Below are positions 34,551 through 45,083 of a DNA stretch of 64,000 bases, piece by piece (the stretch's first letter is position 1; each line of letters starts with the position of its first letter). The stretch comes from Pseudoxanthomonas sp. Root65. Lineage in GTDB: Bacteria > Pseudomonadota > Gammaproteobacteria > Xanthomonadales > Xanthomonadaceae. Made by a program: the position numbers and the translations under genes. Under the pieces are notes generated by a model. That model was given only the letters and a program-made list of their open reading frames with translations, searched no databases and had not been told where the DNA came from. Location: contig NZ_LMHA01000002.1 in assembly GCF_001427635.1 (NCBI RefSeq), positions 806,001 through 870,000 of the forward strand, written 5' to 3'.

Positions 34551-34577
34551 AGCCCGGCATCGCCGGGCTTTTTTTTT
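34551..34577. terminator. Bidirectional intrinsic terminator between acnB and hflD
   Basis: AGCCCGGC-ATC-GCCGGGCT is a perfect 8-bp stem, followed by eight or more T on the + strand and preceded by A5 that gives T5 on the - strand. It sits between two convergent genes and should stop both. Confidence 0.92.
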
Positions 34578-34591
34578 GGAAGATGCCTGCC

Positions 34592-35203
34592 TCAGGGCAG
34601 CCAGTCGTCCACGGCGTCCAGCATCTGCCGACGACTGAAGACGAAGTCCCACATCGTGCCGCCCATCTGACGCCACAGCACCGCCGAGCGGACCGCCGCC
34701 AGCAGGATGGCGCGGATCTCCGCCACCACGCCCGGTTGACCCAAGTAGTGCGGATTGCCCTGGACCATCACGCGCGGGCGCAGATGGCTGATGGTGTCCG
34801 CGTAGAGGCCGCCCAGTGCCGACAGGACGTCGGGATGCGTGCTGCCGTGCTGCTCGGCGCGCGGTGCGATCTCGGCCAGGCCGCGGGTCACCGCATGCAC
34901 CGTATCGTCTTCCCGCACGAAGCGACGCTCCAGTTGCAGCACGGCCATGGCCAGGCGCGAGAGGCCGTTGTCCTGCGTTTCCTTGGCCAGGTAGCCCCGC
35001 AGCACGCGCAGGCCCGGCGTGATGTCGCCGACGCGGCCATACACGGCCAGCGGCGTGGCCGCGTCGATGCGGAACACGCTGTCCAGCGCGGCCTGCACGG
35101 CGGCAGCTTCCGATTGGCCGGTGTCGGCGATGCGTCTCACCTGGTGGAGGGCCTGCGCCAGCCCGGCGAGGGCCAGTACGCGGTCGGAATATCGATTGCT
35201 CAA
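34592..35203 (-). CDS. hflD: HflD-family protein
   Basis: A 203-residue helical protein of the HflD/YcfC family, beginning [19 protein letters not shown] from a TTG. In E. coli HflD is a membrane-associated protein that opposes lysogeny by phage lambda CII; its housekeeping role is unclear, and it always lies next to mnmA. TTG 35203 is chosen because it overlaps the mnmA stop (TTGA), has GGAG 8 bases upstream and gives the family length. The frame continues upstream to 35272 without support. Confidence 0.88.
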   Translation of the reverse strand: MSNRYSDRVLALAGLAQALHQVRRIADTGQSEAAAVQAALDSVFRIDAATPLAVYGRVGDITPGLRVLRGYLAKETQDNGLSRLAMAVLQLERRFVREDDTVHAVTRGLAEIAPRAEQHGSTHPDVLSALGGLYADTISHLRPRVMVQGNPHYLGQPGVVAEIRAILLAAVRSAVLWRQMGGTMWDFVFSRRQMLDAVDDWLP

Positions 35204-36318
35204 GCTGCTTGCTCCGCGAGTTTCGTTTCGAGAGGGGCGTCCGTACGCGCGATCACCGCGCCCCCCAGGCATTCATCGCCAGCGTAAAGGACCAGCGACT
35301 GCCCGGGCGTGACGGCGCGCTGGGGCTGCAGGAACCGCACCGACACGCTGCCGTCGTCCAGCACTTCCACCTCGCAGTCCTCGTCGGGCTGGCGATAGCG
35401 CGTCTGCGCGGTGCAGGCAAAGCGGCCCGCAGGCGGACTGCCGGCCACCCAGTGCGCGCTTTCCGTCCACAGCCGCGTGGACATCAGGTAAGGACTCTGC
35501 GTGTCCTGGTCGACGTACAGCACGTTGCCGGCGACATCCTTGCCGACCACGTACCACGGCGCCTGCGGGCGGCCGCGCACGCCGCCGATCTGCAGGCCCT
35601 CGCGCTGGCCCAGGGTGAAATAGAACACGCCGGGGTGCTCGCCGATCACCTGGCCCGTGGGGTCACGCATCTCACCCTTCTTCGCAGGCAGATAGCGCCC
35701 GAGGAACTCGCGGAAATCGCGTTCGCCGATGAAGCAGATGCCGGTTGAATCTTTCTTGTCGTGGGTCTGCAGGCCGGCCTCCCGCGCTATGCGGCGCAGC
35801 GCGGTCTTCTGCAGTTCGCCGATCGGGAACAAGGTGGCCGACAGCTGCGCCTGGCCCAGCTGGTGCAGGAAGTAGCTCTGGTCCTTGCTGCGGTCCACGC
35901 CGCGCAGCAGGCGCCAGCGGCCGCCTTGCCGATCGACGCGCGCGTAGTGGCCGGTAGCGATCTTCTCGGCGCCGAGCTCGCGCGCAGCATCGAGGAAATG
36001 CTTGAACTTCACCTCGCGGTTGCACAGCACGTCCGGGTTGGGCGTGCGACCGGCGGCGTACTCGGCGAGGAAGTGCTCGAACACGCCTTGCCAGTACTCG
36101 CGGGAGAAGTCGCGGAAGTGGAACGGAATGCCTAGCCGCCCGCAGACCGCGACGGCATCGCGGCGATCGTCTTCGGCGCGACAATCGCCGCTGCCGTCCT
36201 CGGCCCAGTTCTGCATGAACAGGCCGGCGACGGATTCGCCCTGTTGCACCAGTTGCAATGCGGCCACCGACGAATCCACGCCGCCGGAGACTCCGACGAT
36301 GACGCGTGGCGCGCTCAT
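35200..36318 (-). CDS. mnmA: tRNA 2-thiouridylase MnmA
   Basis: MnmA places sulfur on U34 of tRNA-Lys, -Glu and -Gln, using ATP and sulfur relayed from IscS. The 372-residue product has the P-loop SGGVDSSVA, the catalytic cysteines in [10 protein letters not shown] and STGICFIG, and a C-terminal beta-barrel that contacts tRNA. ATG 36318 overlaps the stop of the Nudix gene (ATGA), and its own stop overlaps hflD. The very long upstream open frame is the out-of-frame shadow of the Nudix gene. Confidence 0.96.
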   Translation of the reverse strand: MSAPRVIVGVSGGVDSSVAALQLVQQGESVAGLFMQNWAEDGSGDCRAEDDRRDAVAVCGRLGIPFHFRDFSREYWQGVFEHFLAEYAAGRTPNPDVLCNREVKFKHFLDAARELGAEKIATGHYARVDRQGGRWRLLRGVDRSKDQSYFLHQLGQAQLSATLFPIGELQKTALRRIAREAGLQTHDKKDSTGICFIGERDFREFLGRYLPAKKGEMRDPTGQVIGEHPGVFYFTLGQREGLQIGGVRGRPQAPWYVVGKDVAGNVLYVDQDTQSPYLMSTRLWTESAHWVAGSPPAGRFACTAQTRYRQPDEDCEVEVLDDGSVSVRFLQPQRAVTPGQSLVLYAGDECLGGAVIARTDAPLETKLAEQAA

Positions 36319-36776
36319 GCGATCTGCTGCAGCGTCGACAGCGGCGAACGACGCCCGGACAGGAAGTCCTGCACCACCTGCCACACCAGCGGGCTGCGGT
36401 GGCGGTCGGACTGTGCCTGCAGTTCGGCCGGCGTCAGCCACAGCGCCTGCACGATGCCATCGTCGAGCGGGCTGTCCGGCAGGTGGCGCACGGGGTCGGC
36501 CGCGAACGCAAAGCGCAGGTAATGGCGTCCGCTCTCGGCCTTCCACTGGTAAGCCCCGATGAAGGCGGTCGGCGCTACCTCCCAGCCGGTCTCCTCCAGC
36601 GTCTCGCGGCGGGCGGCTTCCAGCAGGCTTTCGTCGGGCTCCAGGTGGCCGGCCGGCTGGTTGAACACCAGGCGGCCCTGCGCACGCTCTTCCACCATCA
36701 GCAGCTTGCCGTCGCGGACCACCACCGTGGCCACGGTGACGTCCGGCTGCCAGAAGCGTCCCTCGCGATAGCTCAC
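36315..36776 (-). CDS. nudJ: Nudix hydrolase (NudJ-like)
   Basis: A 153-residue Nudix protein with an exact Nudix box, [23 protein letters not shown] split as G-x5-E-x7-RE-x2-EE-x-G. NudJ-type enzymes remove phosphate from (d)NDPs, (d)NTPs and thiamine pyrophosphate precursors; the true substrate here is unknown. A gene of this type precedes mnmA in many Gammaproteobacteria, which supports the name. Start is GTG 36776, directly after the stop of the exported-protein gene. Confidence 0.85.
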   Translation of the reverse strand: MSYREGRFWQPDVTVATVVVRDGKLLMVEERAQGRLVFNQPAGHLEPDESLLEAARRETLEETGWEVAPTAFIGAYQWKAESGRHYLRFAFAADPVRHLPDSPLDDGIVQALWLTPAELQAQSDRHRSPLVWQVVQDFLSGRRSPLSTLQQIA

Positions 36777-37259
36777 TTACAGTTCGTCCTTGTCGCCGGA
36801 GAGTTCGATTTCCTTGTTGTCCGCGGTCTCGGACGCGATGTCCATGGCGGCCTCCAGCGCGGCACCGTCGATGCTGTCCGGCAGCTTGATGACGAAGTAC
36901 AGGACGTCGCCCGAGACCTCCCAGCTGCCGAGCTTCTTGCTGCGGCTGTCGGCGAGCAGGGCCATCGCCTTGGCGCCATCGATGCCGTCCGCGGCGACGC
37001 GGCCGGCCGGCGAGAAGACTTCGCGGATGCTGATGCCGTTGACCTGCTCGGTGCGGCCGGACACGAAGACCAGCTGCGTGCGGTTCTCCTGCTTGTAGGA
37101 GTAGGTGACCTTGTAATCGCCGTCCGCGTCCACTTCGAACTGGACGCCACGCGCCTTCAGGCGGGCATCCACCGACGCGTCGGCGGCCAGCGCCGGCATC
37201 GCAAGGGTGGCGGCGCACAGGACAAGGACAGCGGGCAGGCGGGACAACGTGGGCTTCAT
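36777..37259 (-). CDS. Exported protein of unknown function
   Basis: A 160-residue protein with a clear signal peptide ([18 protein letters not shown]). The mature part is acidic, about 140 residues, with an [20 protein letters not shown] strand-rich start and a C-terminal acidic tail ([11 protein letters not shown]). No catalytic motif is visible, and I do not recognise a named family. ATG 37259 directly precedes the signal peptide. It heads the Nudix-mnmA-hflD run with no spacing, so it is probably co-transcribed. Confidence 0.72.
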   Translation of the reverse strand: MKPTLSRLPAVLVLCAATLAMPALAADASVDARLKARGVQFEVDADGDYKVTYSYKQENRTQLVFVSGRTEQVNGISIREVFSPAGRVAADGIDGAKAMALLADSRSKKLGSWEVSGDVLYFVIKLPDSIDGAALEAAMDIASETADNKEIELSGDKDEL

Positions 37260-37339
37260 GGCAGGGTTCGTCGGGCTGGGATGGCGCATTGTGGCCGGGG
37301 TCACGCATCGCGTCCATGCGGCCGGCGCTGGCTGGCGCC

Positions 37340-37345
37340 TATAAT
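37340..37345 (+). promoter_or_regulatory. -10 element of clpS, leaderless arrangement
   Basis: A consensus TATAAT ends 6 bases before the clpS ATG (37352). Transcription would begin on the A of ATG. There is no Shine-Dalgarno sequence. This is the clearest leaderless candidate in the window. Confidence 0.65.
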
Positions 37346-37351
37346 TGGCGC

Positions 37352-37672
37352 ATGCCCCGCAAGAACGAAAACGAACGCGACCATGGCCTGATGGTGGAAA
37401 CCAGCCGGCCCGAGGTCGCGCCGCCGCCGCTGTACCAGGTGCTGCTGCTCAACGACGACTACACGCCCATGGATTTCGTGGTGACCGTGCTGCAGCAGTT
37501 CTTCGTCATGGACCTGGAAAAAGCCACCCAGGTGATGCTGCACGTGCATACCCGCGGCCGCGGCGTCTGCGGCGTGTACACCCGCGAGGTGGCCGAGTCC
37601 AAGGTGGCCCAGGTCAACGAGTTTTCCCGTATGAACCAGCATCCCCTGCTGTGCACGATGGAGAAATCCTGA
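37352..37672 (+). CDS. clpS: ATP-dependent Clp protease adaptor ClpS
   Basis: ClpS binds N-degron substrates (N-terminal Leu, Phe, Tyr, Trp) and delivers them to ClpAP. The 106-residue product has a flexible N-terminal tail and the conserved core [20 protein letters not shown], then [19 protein letters not shown], which form the N-degron pocket and the ClpA contact. ATG 37352 is fixed by the family length and by TATAAT just upstream. clpA follows 151 bases later. Confidence 0.96.
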   Translation: MPRKNENERDHGLMVETSRPEVAPPPLYQVLLLNDDYTPMDFVVTVLQQFFVMDLEKATQVMLHVHTRGRGVCGVYTREVAESKVAQVNEFSRMNQHPLLCTMEKS

Positions 37673-37823
37673 CGGGGACCGGCGCGGGTATGCTGGGCCG
37701 GATACGGTGTGGGGGCGCCGCCGCGATGTGCAAGGCAACGATCCCTGAACACTGAAATCCGGTAGGGTGATGGAAAACCGCCCGCCAAGCCGCATATTGT
37801 CGGCATAGGCCCCGGAGGCAACC

Positions 37824-40103
37824 ATGTTCAGCAAAGACCTCGAGCAGACCATCGGACAGTGCTACAAGCGCGCCCGCGAAGCTCGGCACGAATTCATGAC
37901 CGTCGAGCACCTGCTGCTCGCGCTGCTCGAAAACCCCTCGGCGCAGGCCGTCCTGAAGGCGACCGGCGCGGACGCCAACCGTCTGCGGGCGGACCTGGAA
38001 CAGGCCATCGAGGCATCCGTCTCGCGGCTGGCGGAAGACGACGGCCGCGACACCCAGCCGACGCTGGGCTTCCAGCGCGTGCTGCAGCGCGCCGTCTACC
38101 ACGTGCAGTCTTCGGGCAAGAAGGAGGTCACCGGCGCCAACGTACTGGTCGCGATCTTCGGCGAGAAGGACTCCCACGCGGTGTACTTCCTCAACCAGCA
38201 GGACGTCACCCGCCTCGACATCGTCAACTACCTGTCCCACGGCATCGCCAAGCAGGGTGAGGAGAACGAGGCCGGCGGGCAACCGGAGGGCGAGGGCAAG
38301 GCCGAGGGTCCGGAAGGCGAGGGCAAGGGCGACGCCCTGACCGAGTTCGCCAGCAACCTGAACGACATGGCGCGCCAGGGCCGGATCGACCCGCTGGTCG
38401 GCCGCGGCGACGAGATCGAGCGGACCATCCAGGTCCTGTGCCGGCGCCGCAAGAACAATCCGCTCTACGTCGGCGAGGCCGGGGTGGGCAAGACGGCGCT
38501 GGCCGAGGGGCTGGCCAAGCGCATCGTCGAGGGCGAAGTGCCCGACGTGCTGCTGGACGCCGTCATCTACTCGCTGGATCTTGGCGCGCTGGTCGCCGGC
38601 ACCAAGTACCGCGGGGACTTCGAAAAGCGGTTGAAGGGCGTGCTGGCGGCGATCAAGAAGATCCCTGGCGCCATCCTGTTCGTCGACGAGATCCACACCA
38701 TCATCGGTGCGGGTTCCGCCAGCGGCGGCACGATGGATGCGTCCAACCTGATCAAGCCGGCGCTGGCGTCGGGCGAACTGCGCTGCATCGGCTCGACCAC
38801 GTTCCAGGAATACCGCGGCATCTTCGAGAAGGACCGGGCGCTGGCGCGCCGCTTCCAGAAGATCGACATCGTCGAGCCCACCGTGGGCGAGACCTACGAG
38901 ATCCTGCAGGGCCTCAAGCCCAAGTACGAATCGCACCACGGCGTGACGTACGCCGACGATGCGCTGCAGGCGGCGGTGGACCTGTCGGTGAAGCACATCG
39001 GCGACCGCCTGCTGCCGGACAAGGCGATCGACGTGATCGACGAGGCCGGCGCCCGCCAGCGCCTGCTGCCGGAAGGCACGCGCAAGGAGCTGATCGACGT
39101 CGAGGAGATCGAGACCATCGTCGCGAAGATGGCGCGCATCCCGGCCAAGCAGGTGTCGTCGTCCGACAAGGACGTGCTTCAGCACCTGGAGCGCAACCTG
39201 AAGATGGTCATCTTCGGGCAGGATCCGGCCATCGAGACGCTGGCCTCGTCCATCAAGCTGGCGCGCAGTGGCCTGGCCAATCCCGAGAAGCCGATCGGCA
39301 ACTTCCTGTTCGCCGGCCCCACCGGTGTCGGCAAGACCGAGGTCACCAAGCAGCTGGCGCTGCAGCTGGGCATCGAACTGGTGCGCTTCGACATGTCCGA
39401 GTACATGGAGCCGCATTCGGTCAGCCGCCTGATCGGTGCGCCCCCCGGTTACGTGGGCTTCGACCAGGGCGGTCTGCTGACCGAGAAGATCGTCAAGACG
39501 CCGCACTGCGTGCTGCTGCTGGACGAAGTAGAAAAAGCCCACCCGGACATCTTCAACATCCTGCTGCAGGTCATGGACCGCGGCGTGCTGACCGACACCA
39601 ACGGCCGCGAGGCGAACTTCAAGAACGTCATCCTGGTGATGACCACCAACGCGGGCGCGGCGCAGGCGTCACGGCGGACCATCGGCTTCATGCAGCAGGA
39701 CCATTCCACCGACGCGATGGAAGTGATCCGCCGCAGCTTCACGCCGGAGTTCCGCAACCGCCTGGACGCCATCGTGCAGTTCCAGGGGCTGGGCTTCGAC
39801 CACATCCTGCGCGTGGTGGACAAGTTCGTCATCGAGCTGGAGATGCTGCTGCAGGAAAAGCACGTCAGCCTGTCGGCCACGCCGGCGGCGCGCGACTGGC
39901 TGGCGCAGCACGGCTTCGATCCGCTGATGGGCGCCCGCCCGATGGCCCGCCTGATCCAGGACAAGGTCAAGCGCCCGCTGGCCGACGAGCTGCTCTTCGG
40001 CAAGCTGGTCAACGGCGGACGGGTCAACATCGACGTACGCGATGGCGAACTGGTGGTGGATGCGCAAGCCGAGCCGGAGCGCTTGCTGCCGGCGACGGTG
40101 TGA
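37824..40103 (+). CDS. clpA: ATP-dependent Clp protease ATPase subunit ClpA
   Basis: ClpA unfolds substrates and threads them into ClpP. The 759-residue product has the N-terminal double Clp repeat (residues 1-145), a Gly/Glu-rich spacer (about 150-172, GGQPEGEGKAEGPEGEGKG), a first AAA module (GEAGVGKTAL, ILFVDEIH) and a second one (GPTGVGKTEV, VLLLDEVEK), with the ClpP-docking loop expected in the second. ATG 37824 has CGGAGG 6 bases upstream. A strong terminator follows. Confidence 0.97.
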   Translation: MFSKDLEQTIGQCYKRAREARHEFMTVEHLLLALLENPSAQAVLKATGADANRLRADLEQAIEASVSRLAEDDGRDTQPTLGFQRVLQRAVYHVQSSGKKEVTGANVLVAIFGEKDSHAVYFLNQQDVTRLDIVNYLSHGIAKQGEENEAGGQPEGEGKAEGPEGEGKGDALTEFASNLNDMARQGRIDPLVGRGDEIERTIQVLCRRRKNNPLYVGEAGVGKTALAEGLAKRIVEGEVPDVLLDAVIYSLDLGALVAGTKYRGDFEKRLKGVLAAIKKIPGAILFVDEIHTIIGAGSASGGTMDASNLIKPALASGELRCIGSTTFQEYRGIFEKDRALARRFQKIDIVEPTVGETYEILQGLKPKYESHHGVTYADDALQAAVDLSVKHIGDRLLPDKAIDVIDEAGARQRLLPEGTRKELIDVEEIETIVAKMARIPAKQVSSSDKDVLQHLERNLKMVIFGQDPAIETLASSIKLARSGLANPEKPIGNFLFAGPTGVGKTEVTKQLALQLGIELVRFDMSEYMEPHSVSRLIGAPPGYVGFDQGGLLTEKIVKTPHCVLLLDEVEKAHPDIFNILLQVMDRGVLTDTNGREANFKNVILVMTTNAGAAQASRRTIGFMQQDHSTDAMEVIRRSFTPEFRNRLDAIVQFQGLGFDHILRVVDKFVIELEMLLQEKHVSLSATPAARDWLAQHGFDPLMGARPMARLIQDKVKRPLADELLFGKLVNGGRVNIDVRDGELVVDAQAEPERLLPATV

Positions 40104-40135
40104 CCTCGCGCGCGAGGCATCGCGCCTGAAACGAG

Positions 40136-40167
40136 AAAGGCGGCCTGCGGGCCGCCTTTTTCTTTTC
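40136..40167 (+). terminator. Intrinsic terminator of clpA
   Basis: AAAGGCGGCC-TGCG-GGCCGCCTTT is a perfect 10-bp stem followed by TTCTTTT, 32 bases after the clpA stop. Confidence 0.9.
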
Positions 40168-40184
40168 CCTCCGGGTCTTGTCCG

Positions 40185-40553
40185 TCAGCGCGAGGCGCGC
40201 TTCTTGCGGACGGCGAACTCGTCGGCGGTCATGGATTCCACGGACGCGACACGACAGGTATCGCGCTTGGTCTTCACGCGCGTATCGGCGGCGCACAGGC
40301 GGTTGGCCTGGCCCTGGGTGCTGATGTCGACGCGGGGTGTGGTCAGGATGGAGTCGCAGCTGTGCTGGAACGACACCCGGTAGTGATCGCTGCCGTTGCG
40401 GAGGAAGAACTGCTGGCCTCCGCCGGCACGCACGATCTCCTGGTCATCGCCCAGGTCGACGCACTCGGTGATGGCGTCTCCCGCGAAAGCGGCGATGGGG
40501 GCCGTGGCCAATGCCATGGCAAGCAGCAGGCGGGTGGGGCGACGGGAGTTCAT
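40185..40553 (-). CDS. Small exported protein, DUF6491-like
   Basis: A 122-residue protein with a signal peptide (LLLAMALATAPIAAFA) and a short mature region with four cysteines (CVDLGDD, HSCDSIL, RLCAADT, DTCRVAS) and a basic C-terminus. The Cys spacing and final VESMTADEF resemble the small exported DUF6491 family of Xanthomonadaceae; this is recognition by pattern, not by search. Function unknown. It is convergent with clpA. Confidence 0.6.
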   Translation of the reverse strand: MNSRRPTRLLLAMALATAPIAAFAGDAITECVDLGDDQEIVRAGGGQQFFLRNGSDHYRVSFQHSCDSILTTPRVDISTQGQANRLCAADTRVKTKRDTCRVASVESMTADEFAVRKKRASR

Positions 40554-40697
40554 GGCGGCTCTCTTCGTGGTCTGCGCCCGGAAGTGGACGCCTCACCATG
40601 CTGGGGCCGCGGCCGCGGCGATGAATCTGCCTGAAGTCCGCGTGACCACCGGCCCGGTGTCTTTGGTCATGGATCGGAGATGGGTCACCCAGAACGC

Positions 40698-40722
40698 GAA
40701 AAGCGGCCGTTGGCCGCTTTTC
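40698..40722 (-). terminator. Terminator of infA
   Basis: GAAAAGCGGCC and GGCCGCTTTTC form a perfect 11-bp stem with a 3-base loop, about 20 bases after the infA stop. The minus-strand 3' arm carries TTTT. Confidence 0.8.
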
Positions 40723-40741
40723 GATCAATCACTTATGAAGA

Positions 40742-40960
40742 TTACTTCATGCGATAGGTGATTCGACCCTTGGTGAGGTCGTAGGGGGTCATTTCGACCT
40801 TCACCTTGTCGCCGGTCAGGATGCGGATGTAGTTCTTGCGCATGCGGCCGGAGATGTGGGCGATGATTTCGTGCCCGTTCTCCAGCTTGACCCGGAACAT
40901 GGTGTTGGGCAGCGTTTCGGCAACGGTGCCCTCGAATTCAATGGAATCGTCTTTCGACAT
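40742..40960 (-). CDS. infA: Translation initiation factor IF-1
   Basis: IF-1 binds the A site of the 30S subunit during initiation. The 72-residue product is a single S1/OB fold of exact family length ([18 protein letters not shown] ... [16 protein letters not shown]). No strong Shine-Dalgarno sequence precedes ATG 40960. The pairing with aat just upstream on the same strand is also seen in E. coli. Confidence 0.97.
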   Translation of the reverse strand: MSKDDSIEFEGTVAETLPNTMFRVKLENGHEIIAHISGRMRKNYIRILTGDKVKVEMTPYDLTKGRITYRMK

Positions 40961-41046
40961 GTAAGCCTATGCTGTGCCGCGAAGGATGGCGGGTGCCATG
41001 AAGCCGGGCATTGTACGCCAGATGGTCCTCCGGTGCAAAAATTCCG

Positions 41047-41793
41047 TTATGCGACCACGGGTTGCGACAGCGAGGCGGCAGGCAGCACGCCGAACCGCTG
41101 CGTCCAGTTCCCCTCGACCGAAGGCAGGTCCACGAGCCCGGCGACCTGGTGGAGGAAGGCCTCGCGGGGCATCAGGCGACCGCCGAGGGAATGCAGGTGG
41201 CCGTTCTCGACCTGCGCATCGATCAGCGGCCATCCCCACTCGGACAGTCGCCTCGCCAGGGCTGCCAGTGCCACTTTGGAGCCGCCGGATCGGCCACTGA
41301 ACATGCTTTCGCCGAAGAACATCCGGCCGATGGCGACGCCGTAGATGCCGCCCGCCAGCGTGTCGCCTTCGAACACTTCGATCGAATGGGCGTGTCCCTG
41401 CCGATGCAGGTCGATGTACGCCTGGCGCATGCCGGAGGTGATCCACGTGCTGTGTTGGCCGGGTCGCGGCGCTTGCGCGCAGGCGGTGATCACCTGCTCG
41501 AAGCAGGTGTCCGCGCTCGCCTGCCAATGGCTGTCCTTCAACTGGCGGCGGAAGCGCGAGGACAGGCGCACGCCGTCAGTGCGGAACACCATGCGCGGAT
41601 CCGGCGACCACCACAGCGGCGGCTGGCCGGAGGAGAACCACGGGAAGATGCCGTGCCGGTAGGCGTTGAGCAGGCGGGGCAGCGAAAGGTCGCCACCGAT
41701 CGCGAGCAGGCCATCGGGATCGCGCATGGCGGTGCCGGCGGGCGGGAAGGGCGCGTGGGGGTCGGGGGACAGGACGAACGGCCGGTGGCGCAT
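41047..41793 (-). CDS. aat: Leucyl/phenylalanyl-tRNA--protein transferase
   Basis: Aat attaches Leu or Phe to proteins with N-terminal Arg or Lys, making N-degrons for ClpS-ClpAP. The 248-residue product has the N-terminal AYRHGIFPWFSSGQPPLWW motif and the GNAT-like core with EVFEGDTLAGGIYGV and FFGESMF. Length is normal. It lies 3.4 kb from clpS and 0.9 kb from the clpA end, so the whole bacterial N-end-rule branch is clustered. ATG 41793 has no ribosome site; a TACAAT -10 lies just upstream. Confidence 0.96.
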   Translation of the reverse strand: MRHRPFVLSPDPHAPFPPAGTAMRDPDGLLAIGGDLSLPRLLNAYRHGIFPWFSSGQPPLWWSPDPRMVFRTDGVRLSSRFRRQLKDSHWQASADTCFEQVITACAQAPRPGQHSTWITSGMRQAYIDLHRQGHAHSIEVFEGDTLAGGIYGVAIGRMFFGESMFSGRSGGSKVALAALARRLSEWGWPLIDAQVENGHLHSLGGRLMPREAFLHQVAGLVDLPSVEGNWTQRFGVLPAASLSQPVVA

Positions 41794-41799
41794 GCCTCG

Positions 41800-41805
41800 A
41801 TTGTA
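41800..41805 (-). promoter_or_regulatory. -10 element of aat, leaderless arrangement
   Basis: On the minus strand TACAAT ends 6 bases before the aat ATG (41793), in the 33-base gap after the preceding gene. No Shine-Dalgarno sequence is present. Confidence 0.5.
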
Positions 41806-41826
41806 CGGGCGCTATCCCGGCGCGGC

Positions 41827-42963
41827 TCAGTCGACGCCGTCGCGAAGCTTGAACGGTGTGTGGGCCTGCAGGGTGTGGGCATAGCGGCGTACGGCCACGG
41901 CTTCCTCGCCGCACCAGCGCGCCAGGGCCTGCGAGAACTCCGGATGGGCGATCCAGTGCCGCGAATGCACGAAAGTGGGCAGGAACCCGCGCGCGATCTT
42001 GTGCTCGCCTTGCGCGCCCGGTTCGAAGACGGAGAGGCCTTCCCGCAGGCAGTAGTCTATCCCCTGGTAGTAGCAGGTCTCGAAATGCAGTCCGGGGATG
42101 CTGGCTAGCGCGCCCCAGTAGCGTCCGTACAGCGTGTCGCCACCGCGCAGGCACAGGGCGCCCGCGATGGTGCGGCCGCCGTGGTCGGCGAGGAACATCA
42201 CCAGCTTGCGCGGCATGGCGGTCGCGAGATGCCGCAGAAAGGCGAGGGTCAGCGCCGGCGAGTTGCCGTAATCGTGGAACGTCTGCAGGTAGAAGCCGAA
42301 CATGGCCTGCAGGTCCGCGTCGCTGGCCTCGTCACCGTGCACGGTGCGGACGGTCACGCCGGCGCGCTGCACCTTGGCGCGCTCCTGGCGGATGTTCTTG
42401 CGGGGCTTGCGCTCGACGTCGGCGAGAAAGCCCTCGAAGTCCTGCCAGTGGCCGGGATTCCGCCAGTGATACTGCACGTCGATGCGGGGCAGCCATGACG
42501 CCGGGAACCCGGCGTCCTCGGCGGCCGTCGGGAAATTGATGTGGGCCGACGACAGGTCGAGCCGGCGGACTTCGTCCTGGATCGCCGTCAGCAGGTGCAG
42601 GCGTGCGGAGTCATCGCGCGCGAGCAGGCGGGGGCCGGTGACCGGCGAATAAGGTACGCCCCCCAGCCACTTCGGGTAGTACTCCAGACCGTGCTGCGCA
42701 TAGGCGTGCGCCCAGGCGTGGTCGAACACGAACTCGCCGTGCGAGTTGTCCTTCAGGTAGCCGGGTGCGGCCGCGACCAGCCGCTCTCCCTCCCAAAGCG
42801 TCGCGTGGTGCGGCGTCCATCCCCAGTCCTCGCGCAGGCAGCCATGGGCTTCCAGGCCGTGCAGGAAGGCGTGGGATACGAATGGATTGGTCCCGTCGTG
42901 CAGCGCCTCCCATTCAGAGGCTGGGACCTCGGTCAGCGATGAAAGGAAGCGGATGTCGGTCAT
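41827..42963 (-). CDS. GNAT/FemAB-type acyltransferase (COG3146/DUF482)
   Basis: A 378-residue cytoplasmic protein with the signatures of the COG3146 peptidogalycan-biosynthesis-type family: NPFVSHAFLHGLE at the start, KPRKNIRQERAKV in the middle, and FETCYYQGIDYCL ... FEPGAQGEHKIARGF near the end. The fold is a doubled GNAT. The acceptor is unknown. ATG 42963 lies 11 bases after the phosphoesterase stop, so the two are probably co-transcribed. Confidence 0.85.
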   Translation of the reverse strand: MTDIRFLSSLTEVPASEWEALHDGTNPFVSHAFLHGLEAHGCLREDWGWTPHHATLWEGERLVAAAPGYLKDNSHGEFVFDHAWAHAYAQHGLEYYPKWLGGVPYSPVTGPRLLARDDSARLHLLTAIQDEVRRLDLSSAHINFPTAAEDAGFPASWLPRIDVQYHWRNPGHWQDFEGFLADVERKPRKNIRQERAKVQRAGVTVRTVHGDEASDADLQAMFGFYLQTFHDYGNSPALTLAFLRHLATAMPRKLVMFLADHGGRTIAGALCLRGGDTLYGRYWGALASIPGLHFETCYYQGIDYCLREGLSVFEPGAQGEHKIARGFLPTFVHSRHWIAHPEFSQALARWCGEEAVAVRRYAHTLQAHTPFKLRDGVD

Positions 42964-42974
42964 CGGCGAGGGGG

Positions 42975-43862
42975 CTACGGACGCAGGTCCAGCACGTCGA
43001 TGGTCGGCGGATTGAACAAGCGCAAGGGCAAACCCACTTCGCCGGTCCCGACCGTGGTGTAGACGCGCACGCGCCCTCGCGGCGTCGCTAGGAACTGCTC
43101 GCCGCGGTCGAAGCCGTACCGGCTCGGGATCACATGCCGGTAAAGCCAGGGGATGCGGATCTGGCCACCGTGCGTGTGACCTGCCAGTACCAAGGTGGCC
43201 AGGTCGGGGCCGAGGTCGATCGCGCTGTCGGGGTTGTGGCTGAGGACGAACGTGGGGATGGGCGAAGACGACACCGACAGGAAGGCCGGATCGTCCTTGT
43301 TCGCCCAACGGTCGCCGAGTCCGGCCAGGCGGAAACCACCGAGCCGCACCGTTTTCCCTTCGATCACCTCGACGCGGTGGGTTGCCAGCGCGGCGCGAAG
43401 CTCCGCGTCGATGTCCGGACCAGGGGCCTGCTGGTCATGATTGCCCAGCACCGCATAGGCCGGCAGGCGGAGTCCGCCGAGCGGCGCGAACATGGCGTCC
43501 AGCGACTGACCATCGGGCTCGTAGGTGAAGTCGCCCGCGATCACCACGGCGTCGGCCTGCAGCGTGTTGATCCGGTCCACCATGCGCTGCAGGTAGGTAC
43601 TGTCCTTGTAGACCCCCAGGTGGAGGTCGCTGACCAACACCAGACGCGCATGCGCGCCGGTACCCGTGAGTACGGTCTCCTGCACATGGATGCGTTGCGG
43701 TTCGACGAAGCGCGCCCAGGCGAACAATAGGCAGGCTGCGAGCAACAGCGCGACGAGCCATCGGCCGCGCCGCTCACGCAGCCGCCAGAGAAGCCAGGCG
43801 ATGAACGGCCAGACCAGCCAGCTGCCGTAGAACAGGCATTGCTTGATCAGCAGCTTGTCCAC
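42975..43862 (-). CDS. Membrane-anchored metallophosphoesterase
   Basis: About 295 residues with two N-terminal membrane helices (about 6-24 and 32-50) and a calcineurin-like domain. Metal-binding motifs appear in order: SDLHLG, AGDF, GNHD, SHNPD and GHTHGGQ. The type (YkuE/YaeI-like) includes lipid or nucleotide phosphohydrolases; the substrate is unknown. GTG 43862 is my choice, just past the trxB stop (43885); the in-frame ATG at 43916 would overlap trxB by 32 bases. Confidence 0.82.
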   Translation of the reverse strand: MDKLLIKQCLFYGSWLVWPFIAWLLWRLRERRGRWLVALLLAACLLFAWARFVEPQRIHVQETVLTGTGAHARLVLVSDLHLGVYKDSTYLQRMVDRINTLQADAVVIAGDFTYEPDGQSLDAMFAPLGGLRLPAYAVLGNHDQQAPGPDIDAELRAALATHRVEVIEGKTVRLGGFRLAGLGDRWANKDDPAFLSVSSSPIPTFVLSHNPDSAIDLGPDLATLVLAGHTHGGQIRIPWLYRHVIPSRYGFDRGEQFLATPRGRVRVYTTVGTGEVGLPLRLFNPPTIDVLDLRP

Positions 43863-43884
43863 GCGGGCAGCGACAGGGCAGGGA

Positions 43885-45015
<1,131 letters not shown>

Positions 45016-45083
45016 CTATGAGGTCTTCGACGCAGACCGGCCCTGGCCGGAATGGCCTGCTGTTGTAGCGCAGACGATTCGTT

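Noticed and set aside
40554..40741. Searched for a tRNA next to infA/aat, as in E. coli
   Set aside because: No cloverleaf-forming sequence is visible; the gap holds only the infA terminator hairpin.
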